Part shown: piece by piece, positions 16,303 through 25,381 of the stretch | Layout of the letters: each line of letters opens with the position of its first letter | Numbering within the stretch: the first letter of the stretch is position 1 | Assembly (NCBI RefSeq): GCF_017377775.1 | Contig: NZ_JAFVLN010000001.1 | Coordinates: forward strand, 1-64,000 | Reading direction: 5' to 3' | DNA length: 64,000 nt | Source of the DNA: Streptomyces sp. VRA16 Mangrove soil | Lineage (GTDB): Bacteria; Actinomycetota; Actinomycetes; Streptomycetales; Streptomycetaceae | Made by a program: the position numbers and the translations under genes | The notes under the pieces: model-generated | Told to the model about the DNA's origin: nothing | Databases searched by the model: none | The model's input: the letters and a program-made list of their open reading frames with translations, nothing else

Positions 16303-16995
16303 ATGGTGACGATCACGGGGATCCCGGAGGGCTGGCCGGCCGACGAGGCGGCGGCGCGCGCGGTGCAGGACGCCTTGCGGGGCCGCGTCGTGCTCGACGA
16401 GCCGGGGCCGCCGCCCGGCGCGGGCCCGGTCACCGGGATCGACGTCGCCTACGACGACGGGCGCGATGTCGTCGCCGCCGCGGCGGTCGTCCTCGACCCG
16501 GTCACGTTCGCGGTGATCGAGCAGGCCACGGCCGTGGGCCGCGTCGCCTTCCCCTACGTGCCAGGCCTGTTGGCCTTCCGTGAGATCCCCGCGGTGCTGG
16601 GCGCGCTCGAAGCGCTGCGCACCGACCCCGGGCTCGTGATCTGCGACGGGTACGGCCTCGCCCATCCGCGCCGCTTCGGCCTCGCCAGTCATCTGGGCGT
16701 GCTCACCGGGCTGCCCACGATGGGCGTCGCGAAGAACCCCTTCGTGTTCGCCGAGGGGGAGTTGGGGGCGGAGCGAGGGAGCGCGGCCCCGCTCCTGGAC
16801 GGCCCCGAGGAGGTCGGCCGCGCCCTGCGCACCCGCGACGGGGTCAAGCCGGTGTACGTCTCGGTCGGCCACCGGGTGTCGCTGGACACCGCGTGCGCCC
16901 ACACGCTCGCGCTGACCCCCGAGTTCCGCCAGCCGGAGACCACGCGACGCGCGGACCGGCTGTGCCGGGACGCGCTGGCGGCCGCCGCGCACTGA
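16303..16995 (+). CDS. nfi: Endonuclease V (deoxyinosine 3' endonuclease)
   Basis: A 230-residue DNA/RNA repair nuclease that cleaves near inosine produced by adenine deamination. The catalytic acidic residues are in the expected blocks: Asp47 in VTGIDVAY, Glu94 in PGLLAFRE and Asp115 in ICDGYGLAHPRRFG; His190 in VGHR is also present. The wedge motif PYVPG (84-88) is conserved. A TAGGGT box 6 nt before the ATG suggests a leaderless transcript. The C-terminus is normal for the family. It converges with the enoyl-reductase-like gene. Confidence 0.93.
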   Translation: MVTITGIPEGWPADEAAARAVQDALRGRVVLDEPGPPPGAGPVTGIDVAYDDGRDVVAAAAVVLDPVTFAVIEQATAVGRVAFPYVPGLLAFREIPAVLGALEALRTDPGLVICDGYGLAHPRRFGLASHLGVLTGLPTMGVAKNPFVFAEGELGAERGSAAPLLDGPEEVGRALRTRDGVKPVYVSVGHRVSLDTACAHTLALTPEFRQPETTRRADRLCRDALAAAAH

Positions 16996-17034
16996 GCGCG
17001 GGTGCGCCCTGCCCCGCGTCGGCCGCCGGAGGGC

Positions 17035-18243
17035 TCAGCGCTCCGCCGCCACCCGGAACGTGATCCCGGCGGCGCGCAGCCGGCCGATGAGCGCGTCGCC
17101 CATCGCCACCGCCGTCGTGACCTGACCGGCGCTGGGCGGCAGGTCGTCCTGGGCGAGGCACATCGCCGACTCGGCCAGCATCTTCGCGGTCTCCCCGTAG
17201 CCGGGATCCCCGCCGGCCACCTCGGTGAACACCCGGCGGCCGCCGCCCTCGCCCACGAACCGCACCGAGAACCAGCTCTTGGCCCTGCGCTCCTCGTCGG
17301 GGCCCTCGCCGGGCAGCAGCCGTCCGCCCAGCCAGCGCCGGGCCGGCGGCACCTGGGCCGCAGCGAACAGGGCGCCCGCGGCGGCGACCCCGCCCACCGC
17401 GACCGGCAGCGACTTCACGGCCGCGTAGTGCCGGTAGCGGAAGTCGGGGCCGTAGCGCTCCAGGACCCGGGCCGAACGCTGCACCACCTGCGGGTCGATC
17501 GTCGGCAGCGGCACGGCCCACGCCCCGACCTCCTTGGCGTAGCGCGGGGTGCCGGTCGGCGCGTACGCCGTGCGGCCCACGAGCCGCGGCTGGTGGCGCC
17601 GCCGGTCCTGCTGCGCGGCCAGCATCTGACGGCCGCGCGCGAACTGGTTCAGCGCGGACGCGAACGTACCGCCGGAGAACCGGGCGTTGGAGCGGACGAA
17701 CCCGTCGACCCGCAGCGGCACGCCTTCCGGCAGCTGCCGCACCGTGAAGTAGGCGCCCAGGTCGTGCGGCACCGAGTCGAAACCGCAGGCGTGCACCAGG
17801 CGGGCGCCGGTCTCGCGCGCGCGGGCGTCGTGCCGCACGTACATGAGGTCCACGAACTCCGGCTCACCCGTGAGGTCCACGTAGTCGGTGCCCGCGTCGG
17901 CGCACGCGGCGACCAGCTCCTCGCCGTACTCCAGGTACGGGCCGACGGTGGAGGCGACCACGCGCGCGTGCCCGGCCAGTTCCCGCAGGGACGCCGGATC
18001 GGCGACGTCGGCGCGCACCAGCGGCAGCACCGTGCACCGCGGGTCGATCCCGGTGAGCCGCTCGCGCAGCCGCTCCAGCTTGCCGACGTCGCGGCCGGCG
18101 ATCGCCCAGCGCAGTCCTTCAGGGGCGTGCGCCGCGAGGTACTCGGCCGTGAGCACCCCCACGAACCCCGTCGCCCCGAACAGCACCACGTCGTACGGCC
18201 TGTCCGCAGTCTCAGGCTTCCCGGGCTTCCCAGGCTCGATCAT
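17035..18243 (-). CDS. Saccharopine dehydrogenase-like / trans-acting enoyl reductase family protein
   Basis: A 402-residue NAD(P)-binding protein with GATGFVG (about 17-23) and a large C-terminal domain. It belongs to the saccharopine-dehydrogenase-like group that includes the mycobacterial trans-acting enoyl reductase used in complex lipid synthesis. The usual AGRDxxKL segment after the Rossmann strand is present. The ATG at 18243 is chosen because GAGGGG lies about 6 nt upstream and the first conserved strand follows; longer starts add low-complexity sequence. The substrate is unknown: enoyl reduction of a polyketide or lipid is one option, lysine metabolism an unlikely one. Confidence 0.8.
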   Translation of the reverse strand: MIEPGKPGKPETADRPYDVVLFGATGFVGVLTAEYLAAHAPEGLRWAIAGRDVGKLERLRERLTGIDPRCTVLPLVRADVADPASLRELAGHARVVASTVGPYLEYGEELVAACADAGTDYVDLTGEPEFVDLMYVRHDARARETGARLVHACGFDSVPHDLGAYFTVRQLPEGVPLRVDGFVRSNARFSGGTFASALNQFARGRQMLAAQQDRRRHQPRLVGRTAYAPTGTPRYAKEVGAWAVPLPTIDPQVVQRSARVLERYGPDFRYRHYAAVKSLPVAVGGVAAAGALFAAAQVPPARRWLGGRLLPGEGPDEERRAKSWFSVRFVGEGGGRRVFTEVAGGDPGYGETAKMLAESAMCLAQDDLPPSAGQVTTAVAMGDALIGRLRAAGITFRVAAER

Positions 18244-18347
18244 GACACCCCTCACCGTGCGTACCGCGCCGTTGTCGGTGGCCGAGGCTAGCGTGGGCGA
18301 GGTGACGGGGCCCGCCCGGGGCCCGTCGGGGAACGGAGGGCGCCGCC

Positions 18348-18743
18348 GTGACCGAGCGGAGAAAGCCGACGCGCAAGAGCGTGCGCGTCTGGGCCCGGCT
18401 GCGCACGTTCGCACGCGGACTGCCGGGCGCCACCGAGGAGTTCCCCTGGGGCGAGACGGTCGCGAAGGTCGACAAGAAGGTGTTCGTCTTCCTGGGCGTC
18501 GACGACGGGACGTACCCCATGGGGATGACGGTCAAGCTCAAGGACGAGGAGGCGCACGCGCACGCGCTCACCGCCCCGGGAGCCGAGCCGGCCGGATACG
18601 GACTCGGGAAGGCCGGCTGGGTGCGGATCCCCCTGGAGGAGAAGGGCGTGCCCGACGCGGAGCTGCTGTGCGACTGGATCGAGGAGAGCTACCGCGCCGT
18701 CGCGCCCCGGCGGCTCGTGGCGGAGCTCGACGCGGACCGGTGA
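18348..18743 (+). CDS. MmcQ/YjbR family DNA-binding protein
   Basis: A 131-residue protein of the MmcQ/YjbR (CyaY-like fold) family, recognised by FARGLPGATEEFPWGE near the N-terminus, KVDKKVFVFLG and the C-terminal LLCDWIEESYR. YjbR has a double-wing DNA-binding-like fold, but cellular roles are not settled. The N-terminus is unusually basic (MTERRKPTRKSVRVW). It starts at GTG 18348 and diverges from the enoyl-reductase-like gene with 104 bp between. Confidence 0.82.
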   Translation: MTERRKPTRKSVRVWARLRTFARGLPGATEEFPWGETVAKVDKKVFVFLGVDDGTYPMGMTVKLKDEEAHAHALTAPGAEPAGYGLGKAGWVRIPLEEKGVPDAELLCDWIEESYRAVAPRRLVAELDADR

Positions 18744-18759
18744 CGCGGCCCGCCGGGGC

Positions 18760-19209
18760 TCAGACGCCGGGCGCGGGCCGCACCCTGATCCCGTTGCGCT
18801 CCAGCAGCGCCGCCGTCACACCGTCGCCCGCCACCCATTCCCCGCCGAACGAGCCGTCGTACACCGCGCCCCGCCCGCACGACGGGCTGCGCGGCATCAA
18901 CAGCGCCTCCGTGCAGCCCTGCTGACGCGCCGCGGCGAGGGCGCGCTCGGCGCCCGCCACGAACGCGGCGGTCACGTCGCGGCCGGTGTCCTCGATCACC
19001 CGGGCCGTCCCGTCGAGCACCGCGTGCCCGTCCCCGCCCACGATCTCGGCGGGCCTGCGCGGCGTGGCCAGACCCCCTGCCACCTCCGGGCAGAACGAGA
19101 CGATCCGCCGGCCGACGGCCAGCTCCGCCGCCTCCTCGGACTCCTTGGCGCGAGCGTCGAACCGGCACGGCACCCCGCGTAGACACGCGCTGACCAGGAT
19201 CGATTCCAT
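18760..19209 (-). CDS. DUF523 family protein
   Basis: A 149-residue member of DUF523. The family Cys residues are present: Cys9 in SACLRGVPC, Cys14, Cys40 in SFCPEV and the late SPSCGRG. These often sit in proteins with a metal or thiol role. GGLATPRRPAEIVGG is also conserved. The function is not established. The typical DUF523 start LVSACLLG is here SACLRG. It is convergent with the MmcQ gene and divergent from the lipid degradation block. Confidence 0.82.
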   Translation of the reverse strand: MESILVSACLRGVPCRFDARAKESEEAAELAVGRRIVSFCPEVAGGLATPRRPAEIVGGDGHAVLDGTARVIEDTGRDVTAAFVAGAERALAAARQQGCTEALLMPRSPSCGRGAVYDGSFGGEWVAGDGVTAALLERNGIRVRPAPGV

Positions 19210-19249
19210 GCTCCCGAGCCTACGGGCCCGGGCGCGGCCGTCATAAATT

Positions 19250-19266
19250 GGCTAAGCGCTTGCTCG
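19250..19266. promoter_or_regulatory. AAGCGCTT operator-like element before the beta-oxidation genes
   Basis: The sequence around 19250-19266 contains the 8-bp palindrome AAGCGCTT (19254-19261) flanked by GGCT and GCTC, a form seen in operators of acyl-CoA-responsive TetR regulators. It is also two mismatches from the published KstR2 consensus. It lies about 110 bp before the CoA-transferase/racemase start and 40 bp before the DUF523 start, so either gene could be controlled. A second AT-richer stretch, GTTACATCAGTTGTGTCAC, lies at 19311-19329. Confidence 0.4.
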
Positions 19267-19374
19267 CCAGGGGCTTGTGCTGGCCGGACCGCGTTCATAG
19301 CATCGCTGGTGTTACATCAGTTGTGTCACAGATGGATGCAGGCAGAGCCGCAGGCAGGCTGGGGGCGTGGCGGG

Positions 19375-20532
19375 ATGACAGTGGCAGGCGCGGAGACCCG
19401 CGATCAGCACGGGGGCCCGCTCGCCGGGGTGCGCGTGGTCGAGCTCGCGGGCATCGGGCCGGGCCCGTTCGCCGCGATGCTCCTCGCCGACCTCGGCGCC
19501 GACGTCGTCCGCGTCGACCGGCCCGGCGGCAGCGGCCTGGGCGTGAACCCCGAGTACGACATCACCAACCGCAACAAGCGCTCCGTGCTCGTCGACCTGA
19601 AGGCCGAGGGCGGCGCCCAGCGCGTCCTCGCCCTCGTCGACCGCGCCGACGTGCTGATCGAGGGCTACCGGCCCGGCGTCGCCGAACGGCTCGGCGTCGG
19701 ACCCGCCGTCTGCCACGACCGCAACCCGAAGCTGGTCTACGGCCGGATGACCGGCTGGGGCCAGGAGGGCCCCCTTGCCCAGCGCGCCGGGCACGACATC
19801 GCGTACATCGCGCCGACCGGCACCCTCGGCATGATCGGCAAGCCCGACGAGCCGCCGACCGTCCCCGCCAACCTCGTGGGGGACTACGCGGGCGGCTCCC
19901 TCTACCTCGTCGTCGGCGTTCTCGCGGCCCTGCACCACGCCCGCGCCACCGGTACCGGGCAGGTCGTCGACGCCGCCATCGTCGACGGCACCGCCCATCT
20001 CACCTCGATGATCCACGGCATGCTCGCGGCCGGCGGCTGGCAGGACCGGCGCGCCAGCAACCTCCTCGACGGCGGCTGCCCCTTCTACGGCACGTACGAG
20101 ACCGCCGACGGCCTGCACATGGCCGTCGGCGCCCTGGAGCAGCAGTTCTACGACGAGTTCATCGACCTGATGGGCCTGCGGGCGAGCGCCCCCGCCCGCA
20201 AGGACCTGGCCCGCTGGGGCGAACTGCGCGCCGCCGTCACCGCGCGCTTCAAGGAACGTACGCGGGACGAGTGGACCGCCGTCTTCGAGGGCTCGGACGC
20301 CTGCGTCGCCCCCGTCCTCTCGCTGCGCGAGGCCCCGGCCCACCCGCACCTCGCCGCCCGCGGCACCTTCGTCGACCACGGCGGCATCACCCAGCCCGCC
20401 CCCGCCCCGCGCTTCTCGCAGACCCCCACCGCGGTCCGCTCGGGCCCCGCCCAGCCGGGCGCCGCCACCGCCGACGTGGCGCGGGACTGGGGTGTACCCG
20501 AACTGAACGAGCCCACCACGAAAGGCAGTTGA
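19375..20532 (+). CDS. CaiB/BaiF CoA-transferase family, alpha-methylacyl-CoA racemase-like
   Basis: A 385-residue class III CoA-transferase-fold protein. It is closest to alpha-methylacyl-CoA racemases, as judged by YGRMTGWGQEGPLAQRAGHD with its His, and the downstream Asp in NLVGDYAGG. These two residues are the racemase acid-base pair. It would invert the 2-methyl centre of branched-chain acyl-CoA so that the next gene, an acyl-CoA dehydrogenase, can act. The ATG at 19375 begins the conserved LAGVRVVELAG domain with a short leader. It is followed by the dehydrogenase after 8 nt, so they are surely co-transcribed. Confidence 0.85.
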   Translation: MTVAGAETRDQHGGPLAGVRVVELAGIGPGPFAAMLLADLGADVVRVDRPGGSGLGVNPEYDITNRNKRSVLVDLKAEGGAQRVLALVDRADVLIEGYRPGVAERLGVGPAVCHDRNPKLVYGRMTGWGQEGPLAQRAGHDIAYIAPTGTLGMIGKPDEPPTVPANLVGDYAGGSLYLVVGVLAALHHARATGTGQVVDAAIVDGTAHLTSMIHGMLAAGGWQDRRASNLLDGGCPFYGTYETADGLHMAVGALEQQFYDEFIDLMGLRASAPARKDLARWGELRAAVTARFKERTRDEWTAVFEGSDACVAPVLSLREAPAHPHLAARGTFVDHGGITQPAPAPRFSQTPTAVRSGPAQPGAATADVARDWGVPELNEPTTKGS

Positions 20533-20540
20533 CCGCGAGC

Positions 20541-21683
20541 ATGGAACGACGCCTGTTCAGCGCCGAGCACGAGGCGTTCCGCGAGACCGTGCGCACCTTC
20601 CTCGCCAAGGAAGTGACCCCGCACCACGAGCAGTGGGAGAAGGACGGGATCGTCTCGCGCGAGGCGTGGCTCGCCGCCGGACGCCAGGGCCTCCTCGGGC
20701 TCGCCGTGCCCGAGGAGTACGGGGGCGGCGGCACCACCGACTTCCGCTACAGCGCCGTCCTCGCCGAGGAGTTCACGCGCGCGGGCGCCTCCGGGCTCGC
20801 CGTCGGCCTGCACAACGACATCATCGGCCCGTACCTCACCTCGCTCGCGACCGACGATCAGAAGCGGCGCTGGCTGCCGGGCTTCTGCGACGGCTCGATC
20901 GTCACCGCGATCGCCATGACCGAGCCGGGCGCGGGATCCGACCTCCAGGGCATCCGCACCACAGCCGAGGACAAGGGCGACCACTGGCTGCTCAACGGCT
21001 CCAAGACCTTCATCTCCAACGGCATCCTCGCCGACCTCGTCGTCGTCGTCGCGAAGACGACCCCCGAGGGCGGCGCCCACGGACTGTCCCTGCTGGTCGT
21101 CGAGCGCGGTATGGCGGGCTTCGAGCGCGGCCGCAACCTCGACAAGATCGGCCAGAAGGCACAGGACACGGCCGAGTTGTTCTTCAACGACGTCCGCGTC
21201 CCGAAGGAGAATCTGCTCGGTGAGCCGAACGGCGCGTTCATCCACCTGATGACGAACCTCGCGCAGGAACGCATGGGGATCGCCGTCGCCGCCATCGCCG
21301 CGGCCGAGCACCTCCTGGAGATCACCACGAGCTATGTGAAGGAGCGCGAGGCCTTCGGGCGCCCGCTCGCCAAACTGCAGCACATCCGGTTCGAGATCGC
21401 CGAGATGGCCACCGAGTGCGCCGTCACCCGGACCTTCCTCGACCGCTGCATCGAGGACCATTCCGACGGCACGCTCGACGCCGTCCACGCCTCGATGGCC
21501 AAGTGGTGGGCGACGGAGCTGCAGAAGCGGGTCGCCGACCGCTGCCTCCAACTGCACGGCGGCTACGGCTACATGACCGAGTACCGCGTCGCGAAGGCCT
21601 TCACCGACGGACGCATCCAGACCATCTACGGCGGCACGACCGAGATCATGAAGGAGATCATCGGGCGTTCGCTGCTGTCCTGA
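20541..21683 (+). CDS. Acyl-CoA dehydrogenase
   Basis: A 380-residue FAD-dependent enzyme that makes trans-2-enoyl-CoA. The FAD/substrate motif MTEPGAGSDLQG, the conserved ERMGIAVAAI helix and the C-terminal YGGTTEIMKEIIGR with its catalytic Glu are present. The start at ATG 20541 is preceded by AAAGGCAG and lies 8 nt after the CoA-transferase stop. It belongs to the beta-oxidation block and probably handles long or branched acyl-CoA supplied by the acyl-CoA synthetase at 26237. Confidence 0.93.
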   Translation: MERRLFSAEHEAFRETVRTFLAKEVTPHHEQWEKDGIVSREAWLAAGRQGLLGLAVPEEYGGGGTTDFRYSAVLAEEFTRAGASGLAVGLHNDIIGPYLTSLATDDQKRRWLPGFCDGSIVTAIAMTEPGAGSDLQGIRTTAEDKGDHWLLNGSKTFISNGILADLVVVVAKTTPEGGAHGLSLLVVERGMAGFERGRNLDKIGQKAQDTAELFFNDVRVPKENLLGEPNGAFIHLMTNLAQERMGIAVAAIAAAEHLLEITTSYVKEREAFGRPLAKLQHIRFEIAEMATECAVTRTFLDRCIEDHSDGTLDAVHASMAKWWATELQKRVADRCLQLHGGYGYMTEYRVAKAFTDGRIQTIYGGTTEIMKEIIGRSLLS

Positions 21684-21728
21684 ACTCCTCCCGCCACCCC
21701 CAGTCGCACCCTGTTGAAAGGCACTTCC

Positions 21729-22943
21729 GTGACCACAGACGCGTACGTCTACGACGCGATCCGCACCCCGCGCGGCCGGGGCAAGGCCACCGGCTCCCTG
21801 CACGGCACCAAGCCGATCGACCTGGTGGTCGGCCTGATCCACGAGATCAGGGCCCGCTTCCCCGGGCTCGACCCCGCCGCCATCGACGACATCGTCCTCG
21901 GTGTCGTCGGCCCGGTCGGCGACCAGGGATCCGACATCGCCCGCATCGCCGCCATCGCGGCCGGGCTGCCGGACACGGTCGCGGGCGTGCAGGAGAACCG
22001 CTTCTGTGCGTCGGGCCTGGAGGCCGTCAACCTGGCCGCGATGAAGGTCCGTTCGGGCTGGGAGGACCTCGTCCTCGCCGGTGGTGTCGAGTCCATGTCG
22101 CGGGTGCCGATGGCCTCCGACGGCGGTGCCTGGTTCGCCGACCCGATGACGAACTTCGACACCGGGTTCGTGCCGCAGGGCATCGGCGCCGACCTCATCG
22201 CCACCATCGAGGGGTTCTCGCGGCGCGACGTCGACGAGTACGCGGCGCTGTCGCAGGAGCGGGCCGCCGCCGCGGTCAAGGACGGCCGGTTCACGCGCTC
22301 GGTCGTCCCGGTCAAGGACCGCAGCGGTTTGACCGTCCTCGACCACGACGAGTTCCTGCGCCCGGGGACGACCGCGGACTCCCTCGCCAAGCTCAAGCCG
22401 TCGTTCGCGGACATCGGTGACCTCGGCGGGTTCGACGCGGTCGCGCTGCAGAAGTACCACTGGGTCGAGAAGATCGACCACGTCCACCACGCGGGCAACT
22501 CCTCCGGCATCGTCGACGGCGCCTCGCTCGTCGCCATCGGGAACCGGGAGGTCGGCGAGCGTCACGGCCTCACGCCGCGCGCCCGCATCGTCGCCGCGGC
22601 CGTCTCCGGCTCCGAGCCGACCATCATGCTGACCGGGCCCGCGCCCGCGACCCGCAAGGCGCTCGCCAAGGCCGGTCTGACCATCGACGACATCGACCTC
22701 GTCGAGATCAACGAGGCCTTCGCGGCGGTGGTGCTCCGCTTCGTACGGGACATGGGGCTGAGCCTCGACAAGGTGAACGTCAACGGGGGCGCGATCGCGC
22801 TGGGGCATCCGTTGGGCGCCACCGGGGCGATGATTCTGGGCACGCTCGTCGATGAACTGGAGCGGCGTGACCTCCGGTACGGGCTGGCCACGTTGTGCGT
22901 CGGCGGTGGGATGGGCATCGCCACGATCGTGGAGCGGGTGTAG
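21729..22943 (+). CDS. fadA: Acetyl-CoA C-acyltransferase (thiolase)
   Basis: A 404-residue thiolase that cleaves 3-ketoacyl-CoA with CoA. The active-site Cys93 is in [13 protein letters not shown], His360 in GHPLGATGA and the second catalytic Cys390 in [11 protein letters not shown] 21729 is the start because GAAAGG lies about 7 nt upstream; the TTG a few codons earlier is unsupported. With the FadB protein downstream it likely forms the trifunctional beta-oxidation complex. A large cruciform repeat separates the two genes. Confidence 0.94.
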   Translation: MTTDAYVYDAIRTPRGRGKATGSLHGTKPIDLVVGLIHEIRARFPGLDPAAIDDIVLGVVGPVGDQGSDIARIAAIAAGLPDTVAGVQENRFCASGLEAVNLAAMKVRSGWEDLVLAGGVESMSRVPMASDGGAWFADPMTNFDTGFVPQGIGADLIATIEGFSRRDVDEYAALSQERAAAAVKDGRFTRSVVPVKDRSGLTVLDHDEFLRPGTTADSLAKLKPSFADIGDLGGFDAVALQKYHWVEKIDHVHHAGNSSGIVDGASLVAIGNREVGERHGLTPRARIVAAAVSGSEPTIMLTGPAPATRKALAKAGLTIDDIDLVEINEAFAAVVLRFVRDMGLSLDKVNVNGGAIALGHPLGATGAMILGTLVDELERRDLRYGLATLCVGGGMGIATIVERV

Positions 22944-22950
22944 TCGGCCG

Positions 22951-23089
22951 CGGGTCGGTGGGGCTTCTCGCGCAGTTCCCCGCGCCCCTGAAATGCAGGC
23001 GCTTCGCGCCGCATTTCCCCGATGAGATGCCGCACGAAGTGCGCATCTCAGGGGCGCGGGGAACTGCGCGACCAGCCCGCACCGACCCG
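22951..23089. repeat. 139-nt near-perfect cruciform repeat between fadA and fadB
   Basis: A long stem closes the structure: CGGGTCGGTG (22951-22960) with CACCGACCCG (23080-23089), GGGCT with AGCCC, and a perfect 24-bp arm (22968-22991 with 23048-23071). The 56-nt loop folds into two further hairpins: GAGATG...CATCTC around GCAC-gaa-GTGC, and AAATGC...GCATTT around GGCG...CGCC. The result is a three-way junction. It fills most of the gap between thiolase and FadB, so it could tune or partly stop transcription between them. Confidence 0.8.
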
Positions 23090-23157
23090 CACCCGGCGAC
23101 GAAACCGCACCCACCCTCCCCAGTAGCCGCACCGGACTTCACCTCACGGAGACACAC

Positions 23158-25335
23158 ATGACCGCCAGCACCACCATCCGCTGGGAACAGGACGACACCG
23201 GCATCGTCACCCTCGTCCTCGACGACCCCCACCAGTCCGCGAACACCATGAACCAGGCGTTCAAGGACTCCATCGCCGCGATCGCGGACCGCGCCGAGGC
23301 CGAGCGGGACTCGATCCGCGGCATCATCTACACCTCCGCCAAGAAGACCTTCTTCGCGGGCGGTGACCTCAAGGACATGATGAAGGCCGGCCCGGAGGAC
23401 GCCCAGGCCGTCTTCGAGACCGGCACCGGCATCAAGAACTCCCTGCGCCGCATCGAGACCCTCGGCAAGCCGGTCGTCGCGGCGATCAACGGCGCTGCCC
23501 TGGGCGGCGGTTACGAGATCGCCCTGGCCAGCCACCACCGCATCGCCCTCGACGCGCCCGGCTCCAAGATCGGCCTGCCCGAGGTCACCCTGGGCCTGCT
23601 CCCGGCCGGCGGCGGCGTCACCCGCACCGTCCGCCTCATGGGGATCGCCGACGCCCTCCTCAAGGTGCTGCTCCAGGGCACCCAGTACACCCCGCGGCGC
23701 GCCCTGGAGAACGGGCTCGTCCACGAAGTGGCCGCCACCCGCGAGGAGATGCTCGACAAGGCCCGCGCCTTCATCGACGCGAACCCCGAGTCGCAGCAGC
23801 CCTGGGACAAGCCCGGCTACCGGATCCCCGGCGGCACTCCGGCCAACCCCAAGTTCGCCGCGAACCTCCCGGCGTTCCCGGCCAACCTCAAGAAGCAGCT
23901 GGGCGGCGCTCCCTACCCTGCTCCTCGTAACATCCTCGCGGCCGCCGTCGAGGGCTCCCAGGTCGACTTCGCGACGGCCCTGACCATCGAGGCCCGGTAT
24001 TTCACCGAGCTGGTCACCGGGCAGACCGCGAAGAACATGATCCAGGCGTTCTTCTTCGACCTCCAGGCCGTCAACTCCGGCGCCAACCGCCCCCAGGGCA
24101 TCGAGCCGCGCAAGGTGCGCAAGGTCGCCGTCCTCGGCGCGGGCATGATGGGCGCGGGCATCGCCTACTCCTGCGCCCGCGCCGGCATCGAGGTCGTCCT
24201 CAAGGACGTGTCGGCCGAGTCCGCGGCCAAGGGCAAGGGCTACTCCGAGAAGCTCTGCGCGAAGGCCGTGCAGCGGGGCCGCACCACGCAGGAGAAGGCG
24301 GACGCGCTGCTGGCCCGCATCACCCCGACCGCCGACCCGCAGGACGTGGCCGGCTGCGACGCCGTCATCGAGGCCGTCTTCGAGGACCCGGCGCTCAAGC
24401 ACAAGGTGTTCCAGGAGATCCAGGACATCGTCGAGCCCGACGCGCTGCTGTGCTCCAACACCTCGACCTTGCCCATCACGGTCCTCGCCGAGGGCGTCGA
24501 GCGGCAGGCCGACTTCATCGGTCTGCACTTCTTCTCGCCGGTCGACAAGATGCCGCTGGTGGAGATCATCAAGGGCGAGCGCACCGGTGCCGAGGCGCTG
24601 GCCCGCGCCTTCGACCTGGTCCGTCAGATCAACAAGACGCCGATCGTCGTCAACGACAGCCGCGGCTTCTTCACGTCCCGCGTCATCGGCCACTTCATCA
24701 ACGAGGGCGTCGCCATGGTCGGCGAGGGCATCGAGCCCGCGTCGGTCGAGCAGGCGGCGGGCCAGGCCGGCTACCCGGCCAAGGTGCTCTCCCTGATGGA
24801 CGAACTCACCCTCACCCTGCCCCGCAAGATCCGCAAGGAGACGCGGGCTGCCGTCGAGGCGGCGGGCGGCACCTGGACCGAGCACCCGTCGGAGGCCGTC
24901 ATCGACCGCATGGTCGACGAGTTCGGGCGCACCGGGCGCAGCGGCGGCGCCGGGTTCTACGAGTACGGCGAGGACGGCAGGCGCGGCGCCCTGTGGCCGG
25001 GGCTGCGCGAGCACTTCACCAAGCCGGGCACGGAGATCCCCTTCCGGGACATGCAGGAGCGCATGCTCTTCTCCGAGGCGCTCGACACCGTACGGCTGCT
25101 TGAGGAGGGCGTCCTGACCTCCGTCGCCGACGCCAACATCGGCTCCATCTTCGGGATCGGCTTCCCCGGCTGGACGGGCGGCGTCCTGCAGTACATCAAC
25201 GGCTACGAGGGCGGCCTGCCCGGCTTCGTAGCCCGCGCCCGGGAGCTGGCCGACCGCTACGGCGACCGCTTCCTGCCGCCGGCGCTGCTGGTGACGAAGG
25301 CCGAGAACGGCGAGACGTTCACCGACGCCGCCTGA
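23158..25335 (+). CDS. fadB: Fatty acid oxidation complex alpha subunit (FadB/FadJ-type)
   Basis: A 725-residue fusion of enoyl-CoA hydratase and 3-hydroxyacyl-CoA dehydrogenase. The crotonase domain (about 1-300) has GGDLKDM, ALGGGYEIALA and the second Glu in LPEVTLGLLP. The dehydrogenase domain (about 320-710) has the Rossmann motif LGAGMMGAGIAYSC, LCSNTSTLPI and the catalytic His in GLHFFSPVDKMPL. It hydrates enoyl-CoA and oxidises the 3-hydroxyacyl product with NAD for the thiolase upstream. Length is normal for FadB. It is the last gene of this rightward block; a strong palindromic terminator follows. Confidence 0.95.
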   Translation: MTASTTIRWEQDDTGIVTLVLDDPHQSANTMNQAFKDSIAAIADRAEAERDSIRGIIYTSAKKTFFAGGDLKDMMKAGPEDAQAVFETGTGIKNSLRRIETLGKPVVAAINGAALGGGYEIALASHHRIALDAPGSKIGLPEVTLGLLPAGGGVTRTVRLMGIADALLKVLLQGTQYTPRRALENGLVHEVAATREEMLDKARAFIDANPESQQPWDKPGYRIPGGTPANPKFAANLPAFPANLKKQLGGAPYPAPRNILAAAVEGSQVDFATALTIEARYFTELVTGQTAKNMIQAFFFDLQAVNSGANRPQGIEPRKVRKVAVLGAGMMGAGIAYSCARAGIEVVLKDVSAESAAKGKGYSEKLCAKAVQRGRTTQEKADALLARITPTADPQDVAGCDAVIEAVFEDPALKHKVFQEIQDIVEPDALLCSNTSTLPITVLAEGVERQADFIGLHFFSPVDKMPLVEIIKGERTGAEALARAFDLVRQINKTPIVVNDSRGFFTSRVIGHFINEGVAMVGEGIEPASVEQAAGQAGYPAKVLSLMDELTLTLPRKIRKETRAAVEAAGGTWTEHPSEAVIDRMVDEFGRTGRSGGAGFYEYGEDGRRGALWPGLREHFTKPGTEIPFRDMQERMLFSEALDTVRLLEEGVLTSVADANIGSIFGIGFPGWTGGVLQYINGYEGGLPGFVARARELADRYGDRFLPPALLVTKAENGETFTDAA

Positions 25336-25341
25336 TCGGGA

Positions 25342-25379
25342 CGGGCCGGGACCACCCCACGCGGGGCGGTCCCGGCCCG
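25342..25379. terminator. Bidirectional terminator between fadB and the MerR gene
   Basis: CGGGCCGGGACC (25342-25353) pairs exactly with GGTCCCGGCCCG (25368-25379), and inside it CCCC pairs with GGGG. It fits between the convergent stops of fadB (25335) and the MerR regulator (25382). No T run is obvious, as usual in Streptomyces. Confidence 0.7.
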
Positions 25380-25381
25380 GC

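Noticed and set aside
20148..23132. Very long open frame antisense to the dehydrogenase and thiolase genes
   Set aside because: In GC-rich DNA the opposite strand of a well-biased gene stays open by chance. The sense frames encode complete known enzymes.
22780..25014. Long antisense frame opposite fadB
   Set aside because: Same codon-bias effect; its translation is repetitive Gly/Asp/Arg and resembles no protein.
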